From the NCBI GenBank assembly GCA_903933715.1, contig CAIZLD010000010.1:1-64000 (forward strand): a stretch of 64,000 nucleotides of DNA, read 5' to 3'. This DNA is from an uncultured Spartobacteria bacterium (lineage in GTDB: Bacteria > Verrucomicrobiota > Verrucomicrobiia > Chthoniobacterales > Chthoniobacteraceae). Positions 29,721-38,382 of this stretch are shown piece after piece. Under the pieces are notes generated by a model that saw nothing but the letters and a program-made list of their open reading frames with translations, had not been told where the DNA came from and did not search any database. Numbering within the stretch: position 1 is the first letter of the stretch; each line of letters starts with the position of its first letter. The translations under genes and the position numbers were made by a program.

Positions 29721-30920
29721 ATGAGTACGCAATTTAACACAATCGAGGAAGTTCTCGACGATATCCGCGCGGGCAAGATGGTCATCATCACGGATGATCC
29801 CGACCGCGAAAACGAGGGCGACCTCATCATGGCCGCCGACAAGGTCACCCCGGAAGCGATCAATTTTATGGTGATCCATGCGCGGGGTCTCGTCTGCGCC
29901 CCCATCACCCACGAGCGCGCCCAGCAACTGGGGCTGCAACGGATGGTGCTCGAAAACCGCGAGAGTCAAAAAACCGCCTTTACCGTCTCCGTGGATGCCG
30001 CCGTGGGTGTCACCACCGGCATCAGCGCCGCCGATCGCGCGGCCGCCGTCCGCATCATGGTCGATCCCGAGGCGACCCCTCAGGATCTCGTTCAGCCGGG
30101 CCACATCTTCCCGCTCCAAGCCAAGCCGGGCGGGGTTCTGCAACGCTCCGGGCACACGGAGGCCACGGTCGATCTGGCCCGCCTCGCAGGGTTTGCGCCC
30201 GCCGGGGTTTGTTGCGAAATCATGAACGACGACGGCACCATGGCCCGGATGCCCGATTTGATGCAGTTCGCCGTCAAGCACGGCCTCAAAATTGCCACGG
30301 TCGAAGATTTGATCGCCTACCGCCGCCAAAAGGAGCGCCTCATCGAACGCGAACAGGTGATCCAGCTCCCTACCGAGTATGGCGATTTCGAGTTGCACAT
30401 GTACCGCTCCATCGTGGACGACGCGCACCATCTGGCGCTCGTCAAAGGCAAGATCGATAGCGCAACGCCCACGCTGGTGCGCGTCCATAGCGAATGTCTC
30501 ACCGGGGATGTTTTCGGCTCATTGCGGTGCGATTGCGGTTCGCAGCTCCAGCGCGCCATGAAACAGATCGAGCAGGCCGGCAGCGGCGTTCTGGTTTACA
30601 TGCGCCAGGAGGGGCGCGGCATCGGGCTTTCGGCGAAAATCCACGCCTACAAACTCCAGGAGGAAGGGCTCGACACCGTGGAAGCCAACGAGAAGCTCGG
30701 GTTCCCCGCCGAACTCCGCGAATACGGCATCGGCGCGCAAATTCTCGCGGATCTTGGGGTTCACAAAATGCGATTCCTCACCAATAACCCGAAAAAAGTG
30801 GTCGGACTGGAAGCCTACGGGCTGGAGATTGTCGAAATCGTCCCGATTCGCATTCCGGCCACCCCTCACAACGCCAAATATCTGGAAACCAAGAAATTCA
30901 AGATGGGGCATCTGCTTTAA
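29721..30920 (+). CDS. ribBA: Bifunctional 3,4-dihydroxy-2-butanone-4-phosphate synthase / GTP cyclohydrolase II
   Basis: The 399-residue fusion supplies both precursors of riboflavin. The N-terminal RibB half carries [12 protein letters not shown] (acidic loop) and the C-terminal RibA half carries [20 protein letters not shown] with the zinc cysteines, plus [12 protein letters not shown] 29721 is chosen because homology starts there; an in-frame extension to 29604 runs into repeat sequence. ribH and nusB follow on the same strand. No FMN riboswitch was recognised upstream. Confidence 0.95.
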   Translation: MSTQFNTIEEVLDDIRAGKMVIITDDPDRENEGDLIMAADKVTPEAINFMVIHARGLVCAPITHERAQQLGLQRMVLENRESQKTAFTVSVDAAVGVTTGISAADRAAAVRIMVDPEATPQDLVQPGHIFPLQAKPGGVLQRSGHTEATVDLARLAGFAPAGVCCEIMNDDGTMARMPDLMQFAVKHGLKIATVEDLIAYRRQKERLIEREQVIQLPTEYGDFELHMYRSIVDDAHHLALVKGKIDSATPTLVRVHSECLTGDVFGSLRCDCGSQLQRAMKQIEQAGSGVLVYMRQEGRGIGLSAKIHAYKLQEEGLDTVEANEKLGFPAELREYGIGAQILADLGVHKMRFLTNNPKKVVGLEAYGLEIVEIVPIRIPATPHNAKYLETKKFKMGHLL

Positions 30921-31054
30921 GTTGGGGAAGGCGGATTGCGGAATAGGGGAGGGCTTGGATCTCAAAGCCGCGTTCCCCGCGTCAGCGTCTGTCATTCCGC
31001 AACCGATCGACCTTGCACTATTCCCCGGGTCCATTAAACTTTCCGCCTTCTACT

Positions 31055-31537
31055 ATGTCGAACCTCGCTCCACAACGTCCTCGCGGCGCTTTCACGGCCC
31101 GGCGCAACTTTGCCATTGTCGCAAGCCAGTACAATCAGGAATACGTCAAGGGGTTGACCAAAGCCGTTTGCGATGAACTCTCCATCATTTCCCCCAAATC
31201 CAGTGTTACGGTGTTGGAAGTGCCCGGCGCGTTTGAAATCCCGGTAGTGCTTCAGGAACTGGCGATCAAAGGCGGCGTTGACGCGCTCATTGCGCTAGGG
31301 GTGATCATTAAAGGGCAGACCGACCATGCCGAGCTGATTGGCCGCACCATTACCGACAGCCTTCAAAACATCGCCCTGCGTTTCCGCCTTCCGGTGATCC
31401 ACGAAGTGCTGCTGGTGGATAACGAGGAACATGCCCGCGCCCGGACGTTGGAGACCGAAAAAAACCGGGGGACCGAGGCGGCTCGCGCCGCTGTCGCCGC
31501 CGCCCATATCATGGGCACCGTTAAAGTTACCAACTAA
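31055..31537 (+). CDS. ribH: 6,7-dimethyl-8-ribityllumazine synthase
   Basis: The 160-residue enzyme condenses the RibB product with aminoribityl-uracil. Motifs are FAIVASQYNQEYVKGL, VPGAFEIPVVLQ, LIALGVIIKGQTDH with the substrate-binding loop, and the catalytic-region histidine in that loop. ATG 31055 is used; the upstream frame is not conserved. It is 134 bases after ribBA and only 8 bases before nusB. Confidence 0.95.
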   Translation: MSNLAPQRPRGAFTARRNFAIVASQYNQEYVKGLTKAVCDELSIISPKSSVTVLEVPGAFEIPVVLQELAIKGGVDALIALGVIIKGQTDHAELIGRTITDSLQNIALRFRLPVIHEVLLVDNEEHARARTLETEKNRGTEAARAAVAAAHIMGTVKVTN

Positions 31538-31545
31538 GGGTTATT

Positions 31546-31977
31546 ATGGGACCACGTCGGGAAGGCCGTGAAGCGGCTGTACAATTTCTTTACCAGCGGG
31601 ACTTGAACACGGGGACTAACGCCGAGACAATCGCCGAGTTTTGGGAACTCCGCCCCGCCGCCAAGAAGGTGCGCGAATTTGGGATGGCCATCGCCGAAGG
31701 CGTTCTGGCGCACCAGGGGGATATCGACGAGCGTATCCGCCAGGCCGCTTCCAATTACGATCTGCATCGCATCGCCGCCGTGGACCGCAACATTCTGCGC
31801 ATCTCGATTTTCGAAATGCTCTACTGCCCTGAAGTGCCGCCGGTCGTCTCGATCAATGAGGCCATCGAGATCGCCAAGCGGTTTGGGTCCGAAGATTCGG
31901 GCCGGTTCGTCAACGGCGTGCTGGACCGTATCCGGGGGGAATTGAAGCGTCCGGCGCGCGCGGTTAAAACAGATTAA
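31546..31977 (+). CDS. nusB: Transcription antitermination factor NusB
   Basis: The 143-residue all-helical RNA-binding protein acts with NusE(S10) in rRNA antitermination. It starts RREGREAAVQFLYQRDLN, and the C-terminal VVSINEAIEIAKRFGSEDSGRFVNGVLD is the diagnostic NusB segment. The ribH-nusB arrangement is widespread in bacteria. Confidence 0.95.
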   Translation: MGPRREGREAAVQFLYQRDLNTGTNAETIAEFWELRPAAKKVREFGMAIAEGVLAHQGDIDERIRQAASNYDLHRIAAVDRNILRISIFEMLYCPEVPPVVSINEAIEIAKRFGSEDSGRFVNGVLDRIRGELKRPARAVKTD

Positions 31978-31987
31978 CAACCAAGGA

Positions 31988-32050
31988 GTTATCCGCAGAT
32001 TTAAATTTTCTACATCTGCGTCAATCAGCGAAATCTGCGGATTCCCACTC
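31988..32050. repeat. Dispersed palindromic repeat family B, copy 3
   Basis: GTTATCCGCAGATTT on the left and AAATCTGCGGATTC on the right form the ends of a short inverted repeat in the 83-base nusB-ftsY gap. It ends only about 10 bases before the ftsY start, so it lies in the 5' untranslated region if the genes are cotranscribed. Confidence 0.75.
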
Positions 32051-32060
32051 TTCCCATTCC

Positions 32061-32906
32061 ATGGCGTTCGGTTTTTTTAAATCCATCCTTCAAAAATTCT
32101 CCGGGAAGCCGGTGGATTGGGACGAGCTTGAAGAGACCCTCATCCGGGCCGACCTGGGGGTGCCGATGACGATGAAAATCGTCGCCGCGCTGCAACCGCG
32201 CGAGAATATCACCGCCAACGACATCGTCGAAGTCACCCGCGAGGAGATCGCCAAAGTCCTCCCGTTCGATAATCCTCCGCTGCGGCCGTTGCCCGCCAAG
32301 CCGAAGGTGATCCTGATGGTGGGCGTCAACGGCACCGGGAAAACGACCACGACGGCCAAGCTTGCCTATTATTTGAAGTCAACCCGGCACAGCGTCCTGC
32401 TGGCCGCCGCCGACACCTTTCGCGCCGCCGCCATTGAGCAACTTGGCGTCTGGGCCGAGCGCATCGGCGTTGAAATGATCAAAGGGCAATACAATGCCGA
32501 TCCGGCGGCCCTTTGCTACGACGCCTACACCGCGGCCGACAAAAAGAATATCGAGTTTCTCATCTGCGACACGGCGGGGCGGCTCCACACGAAGTCGAAC
32601 CTGATGGCCGAGCTGACCAAGATCAAGACGACGCTCGCCAAGCACGACCCGGAAGCGCCGCACGAGGTCTGGATCGTCGTCGATGCCACCACTGGGAGCA
32701 ACGCCTTGGCGCAAGCCCGCGAGTTTCATCAGGCGATCGGGCTCACCGGGGTGGTCGTCACCAAGCTCGACGGCAGCGGCAAAGGAGGCGGCGTGATTGC
32801 GATCCAGAATGAACTCGGCTTGCCCACCCGCTTTATCGGCACCGGCGAAAAGCTCGACCAGCTCGCGCCGTTTAATGGCCGCGAGTTTTTGGAATCGATG
32901 ATTTAG
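32061..32906 (+). CDS. ftsY: Signal recognition particle receptor FtsY
   Basis: The 281-residue SRP GTPase receptor docks ribosome-SRP complexes to the inner membrane. G motifs are visible: GVNGTGKTTTTAKLAYYLK (G1), DTFRAAAIEQL (G2), DTAGRLHTK (G3), TKLDGSGKGGG (G4) and FIGTGEKLDQLAPFNG near the end. It has the NG domain but essentially none of the acidic N-terminal A domain, as in many short FtsY proteins. The last 60 bases are duplicated 312 bp downstream. Confidence 0.95.
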   Translation: MAFGFFKSILQKFSGKPVDWDELEETLIRADLGVPMTMKIVAALQPRENITANDIVEVTREEIAKVLPFDNPPLRPLPAKPKVILMVGVNGTGKTTTTAKLAYYLKSTRHSVLLAAADTFRAAAIEQLGVWAERIGVEMIKGQYNADPAALCYDAYTAADKKNIEFLICDTAGRLHTKSNLMAELTKIKTTLAKHDPEAPHEVWIVVDATTGSNALAQAREFHQAIGLTGVVVTKLDGSGKGGGVIAIQNELGLPTRFIGTGEKLDQLAPFNGREFLESMI

Positions 32907-32978
32907 GTAGTGTCATGTGTCCCATGAGACTTATGGGACCCGTTGGAATCATGGGATCAATAAGCCGGCCATCCGTTC
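32847..32978. repeat. Segmental duplication, copy 1 (ftsY 3' end and downstream)
   Basis: These 132 bases, covering the last ftsY codons and the following 72 bases (CATGTGTCCCATGAGACTTA and beyond), are repeated at 33159-33290 with only a few mismatches. The period is exactly 312 bp. Confidence 0.9.
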
Positions 32979-32988
32979 GCCGCCTCTC

Positions 32989-33095
32989 GTTCCCAACACT
33001 CCATTTGGGAACGCCGTTGTCCCGGCAACTCGATTGCCAGGATCGCCGCAATGGAGTTGCGGCTTCAAGTGCGTTCCAAAATAGAATTTTGGAAC
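32989..33095. repeat. Two GTTCC..GGAAC hairpins between the duplicated segments
   Basis: GTTCCCAA/TTGGGAAC at 32989-33012 and GTTCCAAAAT/ATTTTGGAAC at 33073-33095 belong to the same type as the hairpins at 6231, 6372 and 53157. CGCCTTTGCGTCTTTGCGAG follows at about 33109. The whole gap 32907-33499 is non-coding as far as I can see. Confidence 0.7.
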
Positions 33096-33158
33096 GAGAA
33101 AACTCCTTTGCGCCTTTGCGTCTTTGCGAGAAATAAACTCTAAAGCGGCAGCAGGGCA

Positions 33159-33290
33159 GAAAAGCTCGACCAGCTCGCGCCTTTTAATGCCCGCGAGTTT
33201 TTGGAATCGATGATTTAGATGGGGTCATGTGTCCCATGAGACTTATGGGACCCATTGGAATCATGGGATCAATAAGCCGGCCATCCGTTC
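33159..33290. repeat. Segmental duplication, copy 2 (ftsY tail fragment)
   Basis: This is the second copy of 32847-32978. It contains a non-functional fragment of the ftsY C-terminus (codons for EKLDQLAP... through the TAG stop, with GTTTAATGGCC changed to TTTTAATGCCC) and the same downstream 72 bases. Confidence 0.9.
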
Positions 33291-33439
33291 CCGTTTTCAA
33301 AAATCGCTTGCCTTGCCGGAGGGGGCAGTGTAAGGGTGGCACCAGTGAAACTTTCCTTGCATTGGTGGCGTTAGCAGACGGGCTCGCGGCTTTCAGTAGT
33401 CGCGGTCGATCGCTTCGTTTTCAATGCGTCGAACTCCTC

Positions 33440-33473
33440 GCCCGATGATTAACTAAATCGTCGGGCTTTTTTT
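33440..33473 (+). terminator. Rho-independent terminator upstream of hisI
   Basis: GCCCGATGATT (33440-33450), loop AACTA and AATCGTCGGGC (33456-33466) form an 11-bp stem with one G-T pair, followed by seven Ts. It ends 26 bases before the hisI start, so it closes transcripts from the ftsY side or from an unseen small RNA, or it acts as an attenuator for hisI. Confidence 0.8.
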
Positions 33474-33499
33474 ATTTCCTTAAACCATAACCATCCGAA

Positions 33500-33895
33500 A
33501 TGAACCTCGATTTCAAATTCAACAGCGACGGATTGATCCCCGCCATCATTCAGCAGACCCAGAACGGCAAGCCAACCGCCGGGCGAGTTATCATGATGGC
33601 CTGGATGAACCGCCTCGCCCTCGAAAAGACGATTGAAACCGGGTTCATGCATTACTGGAGCCGTTCGCGCCAGAAGCTGTGGCTCAAGGGGGAGTCCAGC
33701 GGCCACACCCAGCGCGTGCTGCGATGGTATGCCGATTGCGACGTTGACGCGCTGCTCTTTGAAGTTGACCAAGAGGGGGCGGCTTGCCACACCGGCCATG
33801 CTTCCTGCTTTTACCAATCTTTCGGACGGGATGGATCGCCCGAGCCGATTACGGATTCACTCATTTTCGATCCCGAACAGGTTTATAAAAAGTGA
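33500..33895 (+). CDS. hisI: Phosphoribosyl-AMP cyclohydrolase
   Basis: The 131-residue enzyme opens the purine ring of PR-AMP in histidine synthesis. The metal sites are visible as [11 protein letters not shown] and the zinc cysteines [21 protein letters not shown] is the family's substrate motif. It lacks the HisE (pyrophosphohydrolase) domain, so hisE should be elsewhere. Its TGA overlaps the GTG start of trpE by 4 bases, coupling a histidine gene to tryptophan genes. Confidence 0.94.
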   Translation: MNLDFKFNSDGLIPAIIQQTQNGKPTAGRVIMMAWMNRLALEKTIETGFMHYWSRSRQKLWLKGESSGHTQRVLRWYADCDVDALLFEVDQEGAACHTGHASCFYQSFGRDGSPEPITDSLIFDPEQVYKK

Positions 33896-35418
33896 CCACC
33901 CATCTTATTACGCCCAGCCGCGAGGAATTTTGCGCGCTGGCAACCCGGGGCAATCTCATTCCCGTCAGCACGGAGTTGATCGCCGACGCGGAAACGCCGA
34001 TCTCCGCTTTCGCCAAGCTCGACCGCGGCGGGCATACGTTCATGCTCGAAAGCGCCGAGAACAGTGACGAGGGAGGGCGATATTCGTTTGTCGGAACCGA
34101 TCCGCGCATCCTGTTTCAAGCCCATGGCCGCCAGATTACCGTGACCGAAGCCGGGGAGACGCGCTCTTACCAGGCCGAGGGAGATCCGCTTTGCGCGCTG
34201 CAAGCTTTGATGGCCCGCTTCCAGCCGGTGGCCATGCCCGGTCTGCCCCGGTTTTTCGGGGGAGCCGTCGGCTACATGGCTTACGACATGGTGCGGTTTT
34301 TTGAACCGGCCATTGGGGAGCTGCCGAGCGAGAAAAGCCCGCCCAACGAAGTGCCCGACATGGTCTTTATGATCACGGACACGCTGCTCATTTTCGACCA
34401 CCGTTTGCGGCGTCTGCGCCTGCTCTGCAACGCGCTGGTGGAGGGCGATCCCGGTACCGCCTACGACGTGGCGTGCGAGAAAATCGAGGCGTTGGTCGAG
34501 CGGCTTGCCCGGCCCGCGTTCCTGCCGCCGGTGAACATCCGCACCCACGTTGAGCCGGAAGCTCCGCGCAGCAACACCACGCGCGAGGAGTTTCACCAAA
34601 TGGTGAACCATGCCAAGGAATACATCCAGGCGGGGGACATTTTCCAGGTCGTTCTCTCGCAACGGTTTGAGACCGATTTCGAGGGGGACGCCCTGCAAAT
34701 CTATCGGACGCTGCGTTACATCAATCCTTCGCCCTACCTGTTCTGCTTCAAGTTTGCCGACGAGTTTGCGCTGGTGGGCAGTTCGCCCGAGGTCCACGTG
34801 CGGGCCATCGAGGGGAATATCACCATCCGCCCCATCGCCGGAACCCGCAAACGAGGCGCGACCCCGGAGCAAGACGCCGCCAATGCGAGGGAATTGCTGG
34901 CCGATCCGAAGGAACGGGCCGAGCACCTCATGCTCGTTGATTTGGCCCGCAACGACGTGGGCCGGGTCTGTGAATTTGGAACCGTGCAAGTCACCGATTT
35001 CATGACGATCGAGCGGTACAGCCACGTCATGCACATCGTCTCGAACGTGGTCGGGAAATTGCGCGAGGGGGCCAACGCTTACGACGTGCTGCGGGCGACT
35101 TTCCCGGCGGGAACCGTCTCCGGTTCGCCCAAAGTCCGCGCCATGCAGATCATCAATCAATCGGAGAAAAGCCGCCGCTACGCTTACGCGGGGGCGGTTG
35201 GTTATTTCGGCTTCGATGGCAATCACGACTCGTGCATTACCTTGCGGAGCGTGTTGCTCAAGGACGGGAAAGCGTTCGTGCAGGCGGGCGGCGGCGATGT
35301 CGCCGATTCCGATCCGGAGGGGGAATACCAGGAGACCGTCAACAAAGCAATGGCCGTGATGCGAGCCATCGAACACGCCAAGGGAGCCGCCGAAGGGGGT
35401 TGCCACCATCACCATTAA
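33892..35418 (+). CDS. trpE: Anthranilate synthase component I
   Basis: The 508-residue enzyme makes anthranilate from chorismate with ammonia supplied by TrpG. The chorismate-binding core shows [36 protein letters not shown] and [11 protein letters not shown]. Translation starts at GTG 33892, overlapping the hisI stop; no ATG is available at this position. The protein ends in a natural CHHHH, just before trpG, which starts 11 bases later after AAAGGA. Confidence 0.93.
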   Translation: MTTHLITPSREEFCALATRGNLIPVSTELIADAETPISAFAKLDRGGHTFMLESAENSDEGGRYSFVGTDPRILFQAHGRQITVTEAGETRSYQAEGDPLCALQALMARFQPVAMPGLPRFFGGAVGYMAYDMVRFFEPAIGELPSEKSPPNEVPDMVFMITDTLLIFDHRLRRLRLLCNALVEGDPGTAYDVACEKIEALVERLARPAFLPPVNIRTHVEPEAPRSNTTREEFHQMVNHAKEYIQAGDIFQVVLSQRFETDFEGDALQIYRTLRYINPSPYLFCFKFADEFALVGSSPEVHVRAIEGNITIRPIAGTRKRGATPEQDAANARELLADPKERAEHLMLVDLARNDVGRVCEFGTVQVTDFMTIERYSHVMHIVSNVVGKLREGANAYDVLRATFPAGTVSGSPKVRAMQIINQSEKSRRYAYAGAVGYFGFDGNHDSCITLRSVLLKDGKAFVQAGGGDVADSDPEGEYQETVNKAMAVMRAIEHAKGAAEGGCHHHH

Positions 35419-35429
35419 AGGAAAACGCC

Positions 35430-35993
35430 ATGTTACTCGTCATCGATAATTACGACTCGTTTACCTACAATCTGGTGCAATATTTCGGCGAACTCGGGGC
35501 CGATCTGCTCGTCAAACGCAACGACGAGATCACGCTGGCTGAGATTGCCGCGCTCAAGCCGGAGCGGATTTGCATTTCGCCCGGTCCTTGCACGCCCAAG
35601 GAGGCCGGGATCAGTTGCGAGGTGATCCGGGAATTTGGGCCGCGCGTGCCGCTGCTGGGGGTTTGCCTCGGGCATCAAGCCATCGGCGATGTGTATGGCG
35701 GCGACGTCGTCCGCGCTGGACGGCTCATGCACGGGAAGACCTCGCCCATTTTGCACGACGGCAAAGGGATTTTCGCCGGGTTGCCGAGTCCGTTCGAAGC
35801 GACCCGCTACCATTCGCTCTTGGTGAAACGGGAGACGTTCCCGGCGTTGCTGGAAATCTCAGCCGAGACGGCGGAAGGGGAAATCATGGGACTGCGCCAC
35901 CGCGAATTCCCGATCCACGGGGTGCAATTCCACCCGGAGTCGATCCTGACGCTCGAAGGCAAAAAGCTGTTGCAGAATTTCCTGAACCTTTAG
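35430..35993 (+). CDS. trpG: Anthranilate/para-aminobenzoate synthase glutaminase component
   Basis: The 187-residue class I glutamine amidotransferase has the nucleophile Cys in [11 protein letters not shown], the His-Glu pair in [10 protein letters not shown] and the N-terminal [15 protein letters not shown]. It provides ammonia to TrpE, encoded 11 bases upstream; as in many bacteria it may also serve PabB. The start ATG 35430 is preceded by AAAGGA. A terminator-like hairpin follows. Confidence 0.93.
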   Translation: MLLVIDNYDSFTYNLVQYFGELGADLLVKRNDEITLAEIAALKPERICISPGPCTPKEAGISCEVIREFGPRVPLLGVCLGHQAIGDVYGGDVVRAGRLMHGKTSPILHDGKGIFAGLPSPFEATRYHSLLVKRETFPALLEISAETAEGEIMGLRHREFPIHGVQFHPESILTLEGKKLLQNFLNL

Positions 35994-36070
35994 GGAGCGC
36001 GGCTGCTGCTCCATTCGTCCATTCCCATTTTCGCGATGGGATTAATGGAATTATGGCAAGCCGCCCCCAA

Positions 36071-36109
36071 AACGCAACAAGAGCCGGGATTTCTCCCGGC
36101 CCTTGCGTT
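36071..36109. terminator. Bidirectional terminator-like hairpin between trpG and ferritin
   Basis: AACGCAA/TTGCGTT form the outer stem and GCCGGGA/TCCCGGC the inner stem. On the minus strand the hairpin is followed by a short T run (TTTTGGGG), so it best serves the ferritin gene, but it may stop both convergent transcripts. Confidence 0.65.
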
Positions 36110-36142
36110 ACTAATTTTCGGAAATCCTTTTTGGCAAACGCT

Positions 36143-36655
36143 CTATTCCCCGCCCTTACTGAGGATTTTGACGATATGGCGGTCGAGTGAAGTCATGCTA
36201 CCGGCGCAGGTCGCCCCGCCGATGAGGTCCACCATTTCGTCCATCGAAGCTTCTTCCTCAACCTGCTCGTTGATGAACCATTGCATCAAAAGCGCGGCGG
36301 GATAGTCGCCCTCCTTGGTGGCGGTTTCATAGACCGTGTTGATCTTCGCGGTGGTCACGCCTTCCATCGACTGGGCGAGTTTGGCGAGTTCCATCACGCT
36401 GCTGAATTCGGTCTTAGGGGCAGCGAGAGCGCCCGTTTCGGGAGTCTCGCCCCGATCCAAAAGATGTTCGGCGATTTTCTCGGCGTGTTCGCGTTCTTCG
36501 CCGGACTGCTTGTGGAAATAGCTGCCGAATCCCTTCAGATTCTTCTTTTTGCACCAGATGGCGAGCGCCTCGTAAGCGTGGGCGTTGTTAAGTTCGTCGT
36601 TGTACTGCGCTTTGAGCGCCGCGAGCGTGGCGGGTTTGATGGCGATTTTAGGCAT
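36143..36655 (-). CDS. Bacterial non-haem ferritin
   Basis: The 170-residue four-helix protein has the ferroxidase residues of FtnA type ferritins: NDELNNAHAYEALAIW in helix A, EEREHAEKIAEHLL in helix B and INEQVEEEASM in helix C/D. It should form a 24-mer iron store. Length matches the family. It is monocistronic and convergent with trpG. Confidence 0.92.
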   Translation of the reverse strand: MPKIAIKPATLAALKAQYNDELNNAHAYEALAIWCKKKNLKGFGSYFHKQSGEEREHAEKIAEHLLDRGETPETGALAAPKTEFSSVMELAKLAQSMEGVTTAKINTVYETATKEGDYPAALLMQWFINEQVEEEASMDEMVDLIGGATCAGSMTSLDRHIVKILSKGGE

Positions 36656-36820
36656 ATTTTGTATTTAGGTTGTTGAAACGGTGAGCTGATTCAAACTGGC
36701 TTGTGGACCTAATCTGGCGTTATCGGTGGAAAATGCCGATTTCGCGATTGTATGGACTTTGGAGAGCGAAAGCAAACTCACTTAAGTTATTTATCAAACT
36801 AACACTTACGGAATGAAAAG

Positions 36821-37213
36821 CTATGGCTGGTTATCCGGTGCGTCGATCGGCCAACTATGAAAAAGACAAGCGCCGCCTTCACGGACTGCTTCCTCAATGA
36901 GTTCCCGTGGAGTGGGACTCTCTTCGTAATCGTTGTCGGTGTTGGATTCGCACTCGATGCAGACCAGTCTCCAAGTCTCGAAACGCACCGGTTGCCAACC
37001 TTCGTTTTGAATCAATGCGATTGCCTGCAGCTCGGCTGTCCGCAGATCGTCCGCATTCAAATAACAGTTGACGTAGGCGCCCCCAAGGTCTCCGAAGTCG
37101 TCGGAGCCGACTTGCGGGGCAGCTTCCAGGCGGATGAAAAAAACTTCTCTTGATGAAGAGCGAAAGACCGGAGCAAAACCGTCCGAATACAGATGAACGG
37201 GTTTTGAATTCAT
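36821..37213 (-). CDS. Hypothetical protein (unrecognised)
   Basis: The 130-residue product (starts MNSKPVHLYSDGFAP) shows no signal peptide or membrane segment and no motif I recognise. It is acidic towards the end (ECESNTDNDYEESPTPRE) and contains two Cys. An in-frame extension to 37492 reads antisense through galE and is not used. Coding is supported by the regular composition and by its clean position between ferritin and galE on the same strand, 49 bases downstream of galE. Confidence 0.55.
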   Translation of the reverse strand: MNSKPVHLYSDGFAPVFRSSSREVFFIRLEAAPQVGSDDFGDLGGAYVNCYLNADDLRTAELQAIALIQNEGWQPVRFETWRLVCIECESNTDNDYEESPTPRELIEEAVREGGACLFHSWPIDAPDNQP

Positions 37214-37262
37214 AACGTCTGAATCGCGCTTTGTCCGAAGACTCGCTTGTCTAAAAAGAGTC

Positions 37263-38234
37263 CTAATCCCCGTAGCCGTTCGGGTGCTTGGTGTGCCACG
37301 CCCAGGCGCTTTCGATGATCTTCTCGATCGACTGGTATTGCGGATTCCAACCCAACTCGCGCTTGATTTTATCGGAAGCGGCGATGAGCAGCGGCGGATC
37401 GCCGGGACGACGCGGTTTCTCCACCACGGCAATTTTCTTTCCTGTGACTTTCTCGCAGGTCGCGATGATCTCGCGGACGCTCGTGCCGCCACCGGTGCCG
37501 AGGTTGTAACGGGCGCTCTCCTTCATGCCGAGGGCGAGGATATGTGCTTGGGCGAGGTCGAGGATGTGGATGTAGTCGCGGATACAGGTGCCGTCCGGCG
37601 TCTCGTAATCGGTGCCGTAGATTTCCACGTTCTCTTTCTGCCCCAGAACGACCCTCAGGACGTTCGGGATGATGTGGGTCTCGGTGCGGTGATCCTCGCC
37701 GTAGATCTCGCTGGCTCCCGCCGCATTGAAGTAACGCAGGGCGACGTGCTTGATCCCGTGGATCTCGTCGTACCAACGGAGGATTTTCTCAAAAAGGAGC
37801 TTCGATTCGCCGTACGGGTTGATCGGTTGCTGGGGGAGCGTTTCGTCAATCGGGTTGCGCTCGGGTGGTCCGAACGTGGCGCAAGTGGAGGAGAAAACGA
37901 ACTTTTTAACGCCTGCCGCGACCATCGCATCGAGGAGATTGACCCCGCCGTAAACGTTGTTTCGGAAATATTTGGACGGGTTGACCATCGACTCGCCGAC
38001 CAGGGCGTTCGCGGCAAAGTGCATGACGGCTTCGGGCCCGACCTGGCGCATCGCATCGGCAATTTCCTCCGGCTTCTGGAGGTCGCCCACGATCAGCGGC
38101 GCGCGGGGATCAACCGCCTTGCGGTGGCCTTCGGTGAGATTGTCGAACACGGTGACTTCGTGCCCGAGGTTCAGTAACTGCTCCACGCAGATGCTGCCGA
38201 TATAACCGGCGCCGCCGGTAACAAAAATCTTCAT
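37263..38234 (-). CDS. galE: UDP-glucose 4-epimerase
   Basis: The 323-residue extended short-chain dehydrogenase interconverts UDP-glucose and UDP-galactose with bound NAD. Motifs are MKIFVTGGAGYIGSICVEQL, STCATFGPPERNPIDE (catalytic Ser/Thr region) and the catalytic YGESKLLFEKIL. It probably feeds the polysaccharide genes at 41-50 kb. ATG 38234 is used; the frame upstream is not conserved. Confidence 0.94.
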   Translation of the reverse strand: MKIFVTGGAGYIGSICVEQLLNLGHEVTVFDNLTEGHRKAVDPRAPLIVGDLQKPEEIADAMRQVGPEAVMHFAANALVGESMVNPSKYFRNNVYGGVNLLDAMVAAGVKKFVFSSTCATFGPPERNPIDETLPQQPINPYGESKLLFEKILRWYDEIHGIKHVALRYFNAAGASEIYGEDHRTETHIIPNVLRVVLGQKENVEIYGTDYETPDGTCIRDYIHILDLAQAHILALGMKESARYNLGTGGGTSVREIIATCEKVTGKKIAVVEKPRRPGDPPLLIAASDKIKRELGWNPQYQSIEKIIESAWAWHTKHPNGYGD

Positions 38235-38382
38235 AGTTTTGGGTTGCGCAAAAGAGCCTCCAATTAAACAGGTTGTTCGCGTTTGATGAAGAGGAAAGTT
38301 CATTGACTCTCCAGTTGCCCATTTCCGGCAAATGCGCTTTAATGAGGAGAATTACTCCCCATTTCACCTCCCTGATCTGCTA

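Noticed and set aside
33330-33350. AGGGTGGCACC upstream of hisI, resembling the T-box core
   Set aside because: The rest of the T-box (AGGGTGGNACCGCG) does not match, no stem I or specifier loop is visible, and it is more than 90 bases from the terminator.
32915-33448. Two short open frames both beginning MCPMRLMGP
   Set aside because: They come from the two copies of the duplicated ftsY-downstream segment and differ after it. They look like accidental frames.
35400-35418. Four histidines at the end of trpE, like a cloning tag
   Set aside because: The stretch uses mixed CAC/CAT codons, is in frame with the natural stop and lies in an intact operon. It is likely natural.
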